Assembly: GCA_937928575.1 (NCBI GenBank)
Contig: CALFWW010000118.1
Coordinates: 1 to 64,000 of the forward strand
Direction of reading: 5' to 3'
From: an uncultured Saprospiraceae bacterium
GTDB lineage: Bacteria; Bacteroidota; Bacteroidia; Chitinophagales; Saprospiraceae
DNA length: 64,000 nt
Shown here piece by piece: positions 9,585-17,106 of the stretch. Within the stretch, counting starts at the first letter, position 1, and every line of letters begins with the position of its first letter. Below the pieces are notes generated by a model. That model was given only the letters and a program-made list of their open reading frames with translations, was not told the origin of the DNA and did no database searches. Both the position numbers and the translations under genes were made by a program.

Positions 9585-10454
9585 ATGAACCTGACTGCCA
9601 CAAAATTAATTGCTGCTTACAGCATCTTGTTGTTAATTTTAATGACTGGTTGTGATGGAAAAGAGGAGGCAATACCTACCTACTTGGAAATTCTACCTTT
9701 TGAGTTAACAACCGATTATAGTCTAGAAGGAAGCGCATCAGAAAAAATTGTAGATGGATGGTTGTATGTTGGAGGTGAATTTTTAGGTGCTTATGAGTTG
9801 CCTGCTACCGTACCGGTACTTGCCTCGGGTTCCACTGAAATCATTCTATTTCCTGGCATTAAATTGAATGGTATTGCCTCTCGTCCTGAAATAAATGATT
9901 TTTATAATAGTTTTACGACAACAGTAGATTTACAAGAGGCAGAGATTACCACCATCCAACCGACTACTGCTTACAGAGACAATGTCGTTTTTCCATTTAT
10001 AGAAAATTTTGATGGCTCACATCAGATCGAGGATGATGAAGATGGCAATCAAGCGACCGCTATATCATTGACCACAGATCAGGCTTTTGAAAATGCATCT
10101 GGATATATCAGACTCACCAATGACAATCCACAAATGGAAGCAGCAACAAATGTTAGATTTGAAGATTTACCACTCAACAATAATAAGGTTTATCTCGAGT
10201 TGGATTATAAAACGGATATTCCATTTGCAATCGGCTTGATTGGACATCAAATCAATGTTCCAGAGGCCAAACAATACATTTTTATTTTCAACCCTAAAGA
10301 AGATTGGAACAAAATTTATATTGACTTATCATCTGAACTTACAGCATCAGGGTTAAGTGAATATCAAATTGTATTAAATGCGATCCTGCCAACGAATTCA
10401 GATGAAAGCTTGGGCAACGTCTATTTAGATAACATGAAGTTGATACACTTTTAG
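9585..10454 (+). CDS. Putative lipoprotein of unknown function
   Basis: A 289-residue protein whose signal peptide ends in LMTGC (Cys about residue 23), so it is a likely lipoprotein. The middle part (VDGWLYVGGEFLGAYELP then VPVLASGSTEIILFPGIKLNG) reads as a carboxypeptidase-regulatory-like or PEGA-like beta domain. The C-terminal half (FIENFDGSHQIEDDEDG... to VYLDNMKLIHF) looks like a carbohydrate-binding-module type jelly roll, typically ending in YLDN. Both are by-eye resemblances. It lies between the oxidoreductase and the sugar transferase on the same strand. Confidence 0.7.
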   Translation: MNLTATKLIAAYSILLLILMTGCDGKEEAIPTYLEILPFELTTDYSLEGSASEKIVDGWLYVGGEFLGAYELPATVPVLASGSTEIILFPGIKLNGIASRPEINDFYNSFTTTVDLQEAEITTIQPTTAYRDNVVFPFIENFDGSHQIEDDEDGNQATAISLTTDQAFENASGYIRLTNDNPQMEAATNVRFEDLPLNNNKVYLELDYKTDIPFAIGLIGHQINVPEAKQYIFIFNPKEDWNKIYIDLSSELTASGLSEYQIVLNAILPTNSDESLGNVYLDNMKLIHF

Positions 10455-10499
10455 TAACTAATACACTCATAAAACCTCACAAGCTCTCTTAATAATAGT

Positions 10500-11918
10500 A
10501 TGAACAAACAACGTCGTAGGGATATGTTTATCTATAGCATGGCTGATTTTGTCATGGCGATGTTGGCGTGGGCTTGTTTCTACGTCTATCGGAAACGAAT
10601 TGAAAATGTGGACATCTCATTTGAGGTTTTCAATGATCGTAATTTTTGGTATGGAATTATTATTATCCCTATCGGTTGGATATTGTTATATTCCATTTTT
10701 GATAAATACAAAGATATCTATCGCTTATCAAGAATGGCGACACTTATCCGAACTTTCTTCTTATCTTTTTTCGGTGTTATCTTTTTGTTTTTTACCTTAA
10801 TTCTCGATGATTTTGTCAGAGATTACACAACTTACTATGCTTCATTTATAGTGCTGTTTGCACTTCACTTTTTCTTTACGGTCACTATGAGGATGATTCT
10901 GCTAACAAGAGCTAGCCGATTATTGAAGAAAGGAGTGGTGACTTACAATACCTTGATTATTGGTGGGGATCAAAATGCGGTAGATTTATACAAAGAAATT
11001 TCTGGTAGAGAAAAAGGATTAGGGAATAATTTTATCGGATTTATAGACACCAACGGAAACAGTAAGAATTATCTATCTGCGGAATTACCCAAGCTTGGTA
11101 AAATCGAAAATATTTTTCAAGTCATCCGAGCACATCAAATTGAGGAGGTGATTATTGCTATTGAAACTTCCGAGCATGGTCGTCTGAAAGAAATTTTAAA
11201 TATTCTATTTGATTTCGGGGATCAAGTATTGTTGAAGATCATCCCGGACATGTATGACATTATGTTGGGGTCTGTACAGATGAATCATGTCTATGGTGCG
11301 GTACTCATTGAAATTCGACAAGATTTGATGCCACGATGGCAAATTTTAATCAAAAGAATTTTTGACATTTCAGTATCTGTTTTAGCGTTTATATTGTTAT
11401 GGCCATTGTATTTATACATTGCGATTAGGGTGAGATTATCTTCCAAAGGACCTATTTTCTTTGCACAAGAAAGAATTGGGCAGTTTGGAAAACCATTCAA
11501 GATTTATAAATTTAGATCAATGGAAATTGGTGCGGAGAAAGATGGACCACAATTGTCACACGAAAACGATCCAAGATGTACAAGTTGGGGAGCAGTCATG
11601 CGGAAGTGGCGATTGGATGAAATCCCACAATTTTGGAATGTTTTAATAGGGGACATGTCGCTGGTAGGACCAAGACCGGAGAGAGCATTTTTTATAGATC
11701 GGATTGTAGAAAAAGCACCACACTATAAGCATTTGCTAAAAGTACGACCAGGGATCACATCTTGGGGACAGGTAAAATATGGGTATGCTTCCAATTTAGA
11801 AGAGATGCTTCAACGGTTAAAGTTCGATATATTATACATTGAAAACATGTCTTTAGCGTTGGATATGAAAATATTATTTTATACCATAGTTGTGTTATTG
11901 CAAGGGAAAGGAAAATGA
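10500..11918 (+). CDS. Polyprenyl-phosphate sugar-1-phosphate transferase (WcaJ/WbaP type, initiating glycan synthesis)
   Basis: A 472-residue inner-membrane enzyme. The N-terminal part has several membrane helices (residues ~10-135), followed by a CoA-binding-like cytosolic domain (LIIGGDQNAVDLYKEI). The C-terminal bacterial sugar transferase domain (~280-472) starts after KRIFDISVSVLAFILLWPL. It has FFAQERIGQFGKPFKIYKFR and DEIPQFWNVLIGDMSLVGPR, the family signatures containing the catalytic Asp-Glu and the phosphate-binding arginine. The enzyme moves a sugar-1-phosphate from a nucleotide sugar onto undecaprenyl phosphate, the first membrane step of exopolysaccharide or O-antigen synthesis. 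A shorter relative without the N-terminal part is at 22406-22999. Confidence 0.92.
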   Translation: MNKQRRRDMFIYSMADFVMAMLAWACFYVYRKRIENVDISFEVFNDRNFWYGIIIIPIGWILLYSIFDKYKDIYRLSRMATLIRTFFLSFFGVIFLFFTLILDDFVRDYTTYYASFIVLFALHFFFTVTMRMILLTRASRLLKKGVVTYNTLIIGGDQNAVDLYKEISGREKGLGNNFIGFIDTNGNSKNYLSAELPKLGKIENIFQVIRAHQIEEVIIAIETSEHGRLKEILNILFDFGDQVLLKIIPDMYDIMLGSVQMNHVYGAVLIEIRQDLMPRWQILIKRIFDISVSVLAFILLWPLYLYIAIRVRLSSKGPIFFAQERIGQFGKPFKIYKFRSMEIGAEKDGPQLSHENDPRCTSWGAVMRKWRLDEIPQFWNVLIGDMSLVGPRPERAFFIDRIVEKAPHYKHLLKVRPGITSWGQVKYGYASNLEEMLQRLKFDILYIENMSLALDMKILFYTIVVLLQGKGK

Positions 11919-11948
11919 TGTAATTTACTATAAAATTAAGCATATATC

Positions 11949-12371
11949 ATGTTCGGCAATTTTGATTCAGACATAGAACGTAAAAGATCAGTCCTAGCTT
12001 TACTGCTGGAAATGGCCAATGCTGATAAAGAAATCGAGCCCATCGAATTACAGTATATTAAAGGTCTCGCTGGCAATATGGGAATGACACAAATGGATAT
12101 CCAAGAAGCAATGGATCATCCAAAGGACTATATTTTCAAAGCTCCTGCCGATGAACATTCTCGAATGACAATCATGTACTACCTTCTTTTCCTAATGCGT
12201 TCTAATGGAGAAATTGATCTTCGCGAGGAGGCAGTCGCATTTAAAGCTGCACTCAAATTAGGTTTCTCGCAAAGCCTTACTCATGATCTTATTAATGTTG
12301 TCAAATTTCATCTTGTCGATGAAATTCCTCCAGACGCAATGCTAAATAATATCAAAAAGTATCTAAATTAA
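11949..12371 (+). CDS. TerB-like helical domain protein
   Basis: A 140-residue soluble protein. The pattern MANADKEIEPIELQYIKGLA, then a second helical block with SNGEIDLREEAVAFKAA, matches the TerB/DjlA-type all-helical domain, where repeated Asp-Gly/Asp-Lys-Glu-Ile turns are typical. There is no signal peptide. It lies 30 bases after the sugar transferase and is probably the last gene of that operon. TerB-family proteins are linked to stress responses and membrane-associated complexes; its specific role here is unknown. Confidence 0.65.
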   Translation: MFGNFDSDIERKRSVLALLLEMANADKEIEPIELQYIKGLAGNMGMTQMDIQEAMDHPKDYIFKAPADEHSRMTIMYYLLFLMRSNGEIDLREEAVAFKAALKLGFSQSLTHDLINVVKFHLVDEIPPDAMLNNIKKYLN

Positions 12372-12472
12372 TAGGCCTAGTTCTTTAACTCCCCATATTG
12401 GAAACAGAATTTTGCGCTAATTTTATCCCTTCCTGATTTAAGAAACCCTCCTTAAGTTCTATAAAAAAATAA

Positions 12473-12518
12473 GACCTAGTAAGTCGCTCACGTTCTCACG
12501 TCTTCACGCTACTAGGTC
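12473..12518. terminator. Palindrome between convergent genes, likely bidirectional terminator
   Basis: GACCTAGTA at 12473-12481 pairs exactly with TACTAGGTC at 12510-12518 across a 28-base loop made of CACG words. On the minus strand the stem is followed by a T-rich run (TTATTTTTTT), so it can end the thiolase transcript. On the plus strand the T-run is weaker. Confidence 0.6.
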
Positions 12519-12611
12519 AATTTAAAATTTTACATTTTCAATTTATAATTCCCCCACGTCCTAGATCCTATTTATAATTTTGCATTTATAATTTTTAATT
12601 TTGCGCAGCGA

Positions 12612-13790
12612 TCACATCTTTTCCAAAACAATCGCAGAAGCACCACCTCCACCATTACAAAGTGTTGCCAAACCAATTTTTCCATCTTTTTTATGCAAGA
12701 CAGAATTTAAGGTTGTAACAATACGTGCACCAGAAGCGCCAAGTGGGTGGCCCAATGATACTGCACCTCCAAATACATTTACCTTATCTTCTGATAACTT
12801 GAAAGTTTGGTTGAATGCCATGGTCACTACAGCAAAAGCTTCATTGACTTCAAAGAAATCAACATCATCCATCTTTAGACCTGCTCTTTCCAATGCGATT
12901 GGAGCAGCTTTGGTTGGAGCAGTGGTAAACCATTTAGGTTCGTGTGCTGCATCAGCGAAGGATAATATTTTTGCAACAGGTTTGACGCCTAATGCTTCCG
13001 CTTTTTCTTTGCTACATAATATTAGACAGGCGGCTCCATCATTGATAGTAGAGGCATTAGCGGCAGTGACTGTTCCGTCTTTTGAAAATGCCGGTCGTAA
13101 TTTTGGTACTTTTTCAAACATCACTTTTTTGTACTCCTCATCTTCCGACATTACAATGGGATCCCCTTTTCTTTGAGGGATAGTGATTGGGATAATTTCT
13201 TCTTTAAAATTCCCAGCCTCCGTGGAAGTGGCGGCTCTTTTGTAAGATTGAATGGCGTAAGTGTCTTGTTGTTCACGAGAGATATTGTGCTTCGTTGCAG
13301 TTGCATCCGCACAGACACCCATTGCACATTGATCATAGACATCCACCAATCCATCTTTTTGCAAACCATCCACTACTTCACCAGCACCGAATTTCATTCC
13401 CCATCTTGCTTTTGGTAAATAAAAAGGAATGTTTGACATACTTTCCATACCACCTGTTACGACCAAATCATTATGTCCAACCATGATCGATTGTGCACCC
13501 AACATAATTGATTTCATCCCAGAAGAACACACTTTATTGATGGTTGTGCAAGGAACGGTGTCGCTGATACCCGCACCTAACGCAGCCTGTCTAGCTGGTG
13601 CTTGTCCTAAATTGGCGGAACAAACATTTCCGAAATAAACTTCATTGACATGCTTGGCATCAATACCCGTTTTTTCTAAGGCTCCTTTGATCGCCAAGGT
13701 ACCTAACTGTGTTGCCGAAAATCCTTTCAATTGTCCTCCCCAACTTCCCATCGGTGTACGGACGGCAGCTAAAATATATACTTCTTTCAT
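12612..13790 (-). CDS. Acetyl-CoA C-acetyltransferase (thiolase)
   Basis: A 392-residue enzyme from the start at 13790 (MKEVYILAAVRTPMGSWGG). The longer start at 13832 overlaps the promoter element at 13830-13837 and is rejected. Motifs: NKVCSSGMKS with the nucleophilic Cys at 88; NEAFAVV; GHPLGASGARIV with the His; and CNGGGGASAIV carrying the second catalytic Cys. It condenses two acetyl-CoA to acetoacetyl-CoA or runs the reverse cleavage, in the cytosol, for fatty-acid/amino-acid breakdown or ketone and isoprenoid supply. It is transcribed alone. Length is normal and all catalytic residues are present. Confidence 0.95.
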   Translation of the reverse strand: MKEVYILAAVRTPMGSWGGQLKGFSATQLGTLAIKGALEKTGIDAKHVNEVYFGNVCSANLGQAPARQAALGAGISDTVPCTTINKVCSSGMKSIMLGAQSIMVGHNDLVVTGGMESMSNIPFYLPKARWGMKFGAGEVVDGLQKDGLVDVYDQCAMGVCADATATKHNISREQQDTYAIQSYKRAATSTEAGNFKEEIIPITIPQRKGDPIVMSEDEEYKKVMFEKVPKLRPAFSKDGTVTAANASTINDGAACLILCSKEKAEALGVKPVAKILSFADAAHEPKWFTTAPTKAAPIALERAGLKMDDVDFFEVNEAFAVVTMAFNQTFKLSEDKVNVFGGAVSLGHPLGASGARIVTTLNSVLHKKDGKIGLATLCNGGGGASAIVLEKM

Positions 13791-13829
13791 CGTTAATTTT
13801 TTATGATTAAATGGTTTGAAAATTTGAGA

Positions 13830-13837
13830 CAAAGGTA
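13830..13837 (-). promoter_or_regulatory. Bacteroidota -7 promoter element of the thiolase gene (TACCTTTG)
   Basis: On the minus strand TACCTTTG is a very close match to the consensus TAnnTTTG. It lies about 40 bases upstream of the preferred start codon at 13790. Confidence 0.65.
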
Positions 13838-13883
13838 AGGAAAAATGGGGTTAGATGCACAGCATTCTTGCGAGCGCGTAGCT

Positions 13884-13934
13884 CCCGTTCGAGAGCTTGA
13901 GTCTTGACCCTGAGCCAAGCTGCTCTCGAACGGG
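13884..13934. repeat. REP palindrome pair upstream of the RAYT gene
   Basis: CCCGTTCGAGAGC (13884-13896) and its reverse complement GCTCTCGAACGGG (13922-13934) flank 25 bases. The same two words make up the array downstream of the transposase gene. Both arrays are preceded by a related GCGCGTAGC word, so the two flanks are homologous. Confidence 0.8.
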
Positions 13935-13981
13935 TTTAGTAGAGTCCACCAAAAGTCAAATATTTTTCATAATTTTCCTTT

Positions 13982-14644
13982 ATGAGAAAATTCACGGATA
14001 CCTTTTATCATAATCGTTACTACCATGTATTCAATAGGACGAATAACAAAGAGAAATTATTCAAACAACGAAAAAATAAAACCTACTTTTTAAATTTAAT
14101 AAATGATAAACTTACTGGGTACGTCAAAATTTATGCGTATGCATTGTTGGGAACTCACTTTCATCTTTTGATATCCGTTCGAAATGAGGAAGAAATTATT
14201 CATCATGTTCAAAATTTACCGAAAGTAAAACGAAAAAAAGTAGACTTCACTTATTTGGAAGCAACGAAAGAAGCGCGAGATATAAATCAACTTGTCATTG
14301 GACAGTTTGCTGGATTATTTAATAGTTATTCACAAGCCATTAATAAAGCTTACAAGAGAGATGGAAATTTGTTTCATAAAACTTTCAAGAGAGTAGAGGT
14401 TAAATTTCAATCAAAATTTTCTTGGCTCATTTATTACCATCATCACAACAGTAGACATCATAATTTAATCCAAGATTTTTTGAAAGATCCATGGCATAGT
14501 TATCATGAAATTATTTCTAATGAAGAATCATTTCTAGAAAGAGAATTTGTTTTAGATTGGTTTGGAGGAAAAGAAGATTTTATAAAATATCATCAAAGAA
14601 GAATTCTAGACAGAGACTACAAAAATCTCGCAGAAATCGAGTAA
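13982..14644 (+). CDS. REP-associated tyrosine transposase (RAYT, IS200/IS605-like Y1 transposase)
   Basis: A 220-residue single-domain protein. The N-terminal beta strand and helix (FYHNRYYHVFNRTNNKEKLF) and the HUH metal motif GTHFHLLI (His59 and His61) identify the Y1 transposase fold. The probable nucleophile Tyr lies in the helix around NSYSQAINKAYKRDGNLF, which is the usual position in this Bacteroidota subgroup. Such enzymes cut and rejoin single-stranded REP hairpins. The gene is bracketed by REP palindromes (13884-13934 and 14669-14840), as expected. It looks intact. Single-copy RAYTs are usually thought domesticated, serving REP spread rather than their own transposition. Confidence 0.88.
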   Translation: MRKFTDTFYHNRYYHVFNRTNNKEKLFKQRKNKTYFLNLINDKLTGYVKIYAYALLGTHFHLLISVRNEEEIIHHVQNLPKVKRKKVDFTYLEATKEARDINQLVIGQFAGLFNSYSQAINKAYKRDGNLFHKTFKRVEVKFQSKFSWLIYYHHHNSRHHNLIQDFLKDPWHSYHEIISNEESFLEREFVLDWFGGKEDFIKYHQRRILDRDYKNLAEIE

Positions 14645-14668
14645 ATATCCGTTCGCGTGCGCGTAGCA

Positions 14669-14840
14669 CCCGTTCGAGAGCTTGAGCCAAAGCCCATTGC
14701 GCCTAGCCGCTCTCGAACGGGTTGCGTCTAGCCGCTCTCGAACGGGTTGCGTCTAGCCGCTCTCGAACGGGTTGCGTCTAGCCAGCTCTCGAACGGGTTG
14801 CGTCTAGCCAGCTCTCGAACGGGTTGCGTCTAAGCCGCTC
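14669..14840. repeat. REP array: one inverted unit and five full plus one partial direct copies
   Basis: An inverted unit CCCGTTCGAGAGC (14669-14681) is followed by direct copies of a 25-26 base unit containing GCTCTCGAACGGGTTGCG. The copies are at 14699-14723, 14724-14748, 14749-14773, 14774-14799 and 14800-14825, plus a partial one to 14840. Copies 4 and 5 have one extra A. The array stops 7 bases before the stop codon of the convergent sugar dehydrogenase gene. Confidence 0.9.
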
Positions 14841-14846
14841 AAATCA

Positions 14847-16238
14847 CTACTGCACCACAAAAGTCTTCGTAATAAATCCTTCCTTATTCTCCGCCTTGAT
14901 GTAATACATACCAGCAGGCAACTTAGCAGTAGAAATTTCTTCCGTTGTTTGAACGATTGTTTTTTTCATCACCACTTCACCGTTGAAACTGATTACTTCA
15001 TATTCAGAACCGATAAAGTTTTCTGAGAAAGTAAAAGTACCCGTTGCTTTCATTGGATTCGGAAATACTTTGATGAATTGGTTGTTCTCAACTTCAGGAG
15101 TATTGCTGATGACATATTCCTCATTGGTGTATTGCACAATTCTATTCGGTCCACTTCCAGGATATTGAGGGCCATTGGTCGCTACATAAATAGAGCCGTC
15201 ATAGGGATTGATACAAATATCACGCAGTCTTCCAAGATTATTCATGTAATTGTTTTGTTCGATAACGCTCAATCCATCAGCACTCATCTTTAACTGAGTT
15301 ATTCTTTCAGCACCACCACTTAATCCACCAAGTACCGCCATTAAAACGGAATTCTGTAATTCAGGAATGGCAGGATGGTCATAATACTCAACTCCATTTA
15401 CTGCAATACAAGGAGAATATTCTGTCAATGGTTCCCGTACATCATTTGCATTGCAGAATGCCAACTCAGCAGTGGTATTGCATTGACCTTGAACAAACGG
15501 CCATCCATAATTTCTTCCTTTTTCAATCACATTGAATTCATCAGAAGATTGTGCACCATGTTCTGAACTATAAATAATTCCATTAGGTCCATTACAAAGT
15601 CCTTGTGCATTTCTATGACCATACGACCATACATAACTATTCGGATCCGGATTGTCCGCAGGAATGGTCCCATCTAAATTCATGCGAATGGTTTTCCCGG
15701 ACAAGCTATTCATATCTTGAGAGATGGAACTATCTCCACCATCACCGGTCGTTGCCATCATCGTGTTATCAGGTAGTATTAGTAGTCGGGTTCCATTATG
15801 AATTCCTCCACCAATGATATCTTCCAGTATGGTGTTTTCATTAATTAGTTCTGTTCCATTCCATTCAAAACTTGAAATTCTAATTTTCACATTCCAACCT
15901 TCTGCATACGTGTACGCTAAATAAACCAAAGGACTATTTGCAAAATCAGGATGTAAAGCCATCCCTAGAAGTCCAGGTTCGCCACCACTTTCAACTTGCG
16001 ATTGAATATTAAGAATAGTTTCTGTATTTCCATTGTTAGGATCAACTCTTAAAACACGTCCTCTTCTTTCTGTTATCCAGATATGATCATCTGCTCCCCA
16101 TAAAATTTCCCATGGAATTTGGATGCCAGTAACTAAATTGCTTTGAGTCAATGTGGTATTGCCAATAGTGACATCTTGCGCGTTTGTATATTGTATACAC
16201 CCAAAACAAAATGCAAAAAGTAGTAATAGATTTTTCAT
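14847..16238 (-). CDS. Secreted PQQ-dependent sugar dehydrogenase-like protein (GSDH) with T9SS sorting domain
   Basis: A 463-residue protein with a signal peptide (residues 1-20, ending TNAQ). Residues ~30-370 are a soluble aldose/sorbosone dehydrogenase beta-propeller: IPWEILWGADDHIWITERRG, then GEPGLLGMALHPDF, SYGHRNAQGLC and SSEHGAQSSDEFNVI are the usual blade motifs holding the catalytic His and Arg/PQQ site. The last ~80 residues (FPNPMKATGTF to the end) are a T9SS type A sorting domain. It probably oxidises sugars outside the outer membrane using PQQ. The REP array ends just past its stop codon, so the repeats lie in its 3' untranslated region. Confidence 0.9.
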   Translation of the reverse strand: MKNLLLLFAFCFGCIQYTNAQDVTIGNTTLTQSNLVTGIQIPWEILWGADDHIWITERRGRVLRVDPNNGNTETILNIQSQVESGGEPGLLGMALHPDFANSPLVYLAYTYAEGWNVKIRISSFEWNGTELINENTILEDIIGGGIHNGTRLLILPDNTMMATTGDGGDSSISQDMNSLSGKTIRMNLDGTIPADNPDPNSYVWSYGHRNAQGLCNGPNGIIYSSEHGAQSSDEFNVIEKGRNYGWPFVQGQCNTTAELAFCNANDVREPLTEYSPCIAVNGVEYYDHPAIPELQNSVLMAVLGGLSGGAERITQLKMSADGLSVIEQNNYMNNLGRLRDICINPYDGSIYVATNGPQYPGSGPNRIVQYTNEEYVISNTPEVENNQFIKVFPNPMKATGTFTFSENFIGSEYEVISFNGEVVMKKTIVQTTEEISTAKLPAGMYYIKAENKEGFITKTFVVQ

Positions 16239-16257
16239 TTCTAATTTTTAGTTTCAT

Positions 16258-16265
16258 CAAATATA
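16258..16265 (-). promoter_or_regulatory. -7 promoter element of the sugar dehydrogenase gene (TATATTTG)
   Basis: TATATTTG on the minus strand matches TAnnTTTG and lies 20 bases before the ATG, giving a very short leader. Confidence 0.5.
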
Positions 16266-16322
16266 CGACTAACGAGAGTAAAGTCCTATGTGATTTGTGT
16301 AATATCCTTTGCATATGTCATC

Positions 16323-16985
16323 TTATAAATGCTCCAATATTTCTGCGACACTAGCTCTGTTTTTATAATTCGGATCATAAAATGTTTTGGCAATTTTTCC
16401 ATTTTGGTCGATGATATAAGTTGCTGGGACAGGAAGGGTCGCATCTGTTTTACCATTATTGCTGGAGATATCGTGGCGCAAAAATGTTTTGATTTTTTTC
16501 TGATATTCATCCGTTACTTCAAATGCTACTTTGTAATTTTTCATAATAGATTCATCTTCATCATAAATGACTGGAATAGTAAGCTCATCTTTCTCTACCG
16601 TTTTTTCCACAAACTCAAATTGCTCTGGAGTAATTGCTACCACAGAAAATTGTTTTTCTTTTTTCGCTTCTGTCAAATCTTCCTGAAATTGACTTAGATG
16701 TTTATGGCATACAGGACACCAATATCCTCGATAAAAAATAACAACGACCGGACTTTTTTGCAACTCATTTTGAAGGTTAAAATTGGACCCAAGATGAGTT
16801 GGTTTATCAAATAAAGGAGCAGTAGTCCCGGCACTCAATCCTCCTAACTCATAATTCGGATTTTCTTTTATCCCTAACTTTTTCAATTCCTTTGGTTTCT
16901 CATTCATTTGTAGTTTACTTTTTTGATTGCAAGTTAAACTTAGAAGTATCAAAATTGTTGTAACAAATAGTGTATTCAAATTCAT
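16323..16985 (-). CDS. Exported peroxiredoxin-like thiol protein (AhpC/TSA redoxin)
   Basis: A 220-residue protein. The hydrophobic N-terminus ends in LSLTCNQ, giving a poor lipobox (Thr before Cys), so it is a lipoprotein or anchored protein with moderate certainty. The redoxin domain covers ~45-220 and contains VVIFYRGYWCPVCHKHL, a CxxC active site in the thioredoxin/peroxiredoxin fold, and later the cis-Pro region LPVPATYIIDQNGKI. It probably reduces peroxides or disulfides in the periplasm. It is divergent from the M14 carboxypeptidase gene, with about 120 bases between them for two promoters. Confidence 0.85.
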   Translation of the reverse strand: MNLNTLFVTTILILLSLTCNQKSKLQMNEKPKELKKLGIKENPNYELGGLSAGTTAPLFDKPTHLGSNFNLQNELQKSPVVVIFYRGYWCPVCHKHLSQFQEDLTEAKKEKQFSVVAITPEQFEFVEKTVEKDELTIPVIYDEDESIMKNYKVAFEVTDEYQKKIKTFLRHDISSNNGKTDATLPVPATYIIDQNGKIAKTFYDPNYKNRASVAEILEHL

Positions 16986-17106
16986 GCTTTTAAAAGTTTA
17001 TTGTTTGCAAAGTATACGTTTATCATGCTTGTTTAACGACAAAAATTACCGCAAATATTTATTAATTTTAGGGTAGAGAATTTAACAAAAAAATAAAATT
17101 AACGAT

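Noticed and set aside
12601-13176. 191-codon plus-strand open frame opposite the thiolase gene
   Set aside because: It overlaps a well-supported thiolase with all catalytic motifs; the reverse frame is a by-product of its codon use.
14669-14840. CRISPR array
   Set aside because: The 25-26 base units are contiguous without unique spacers, and they match the RAYT-linked palindromes.
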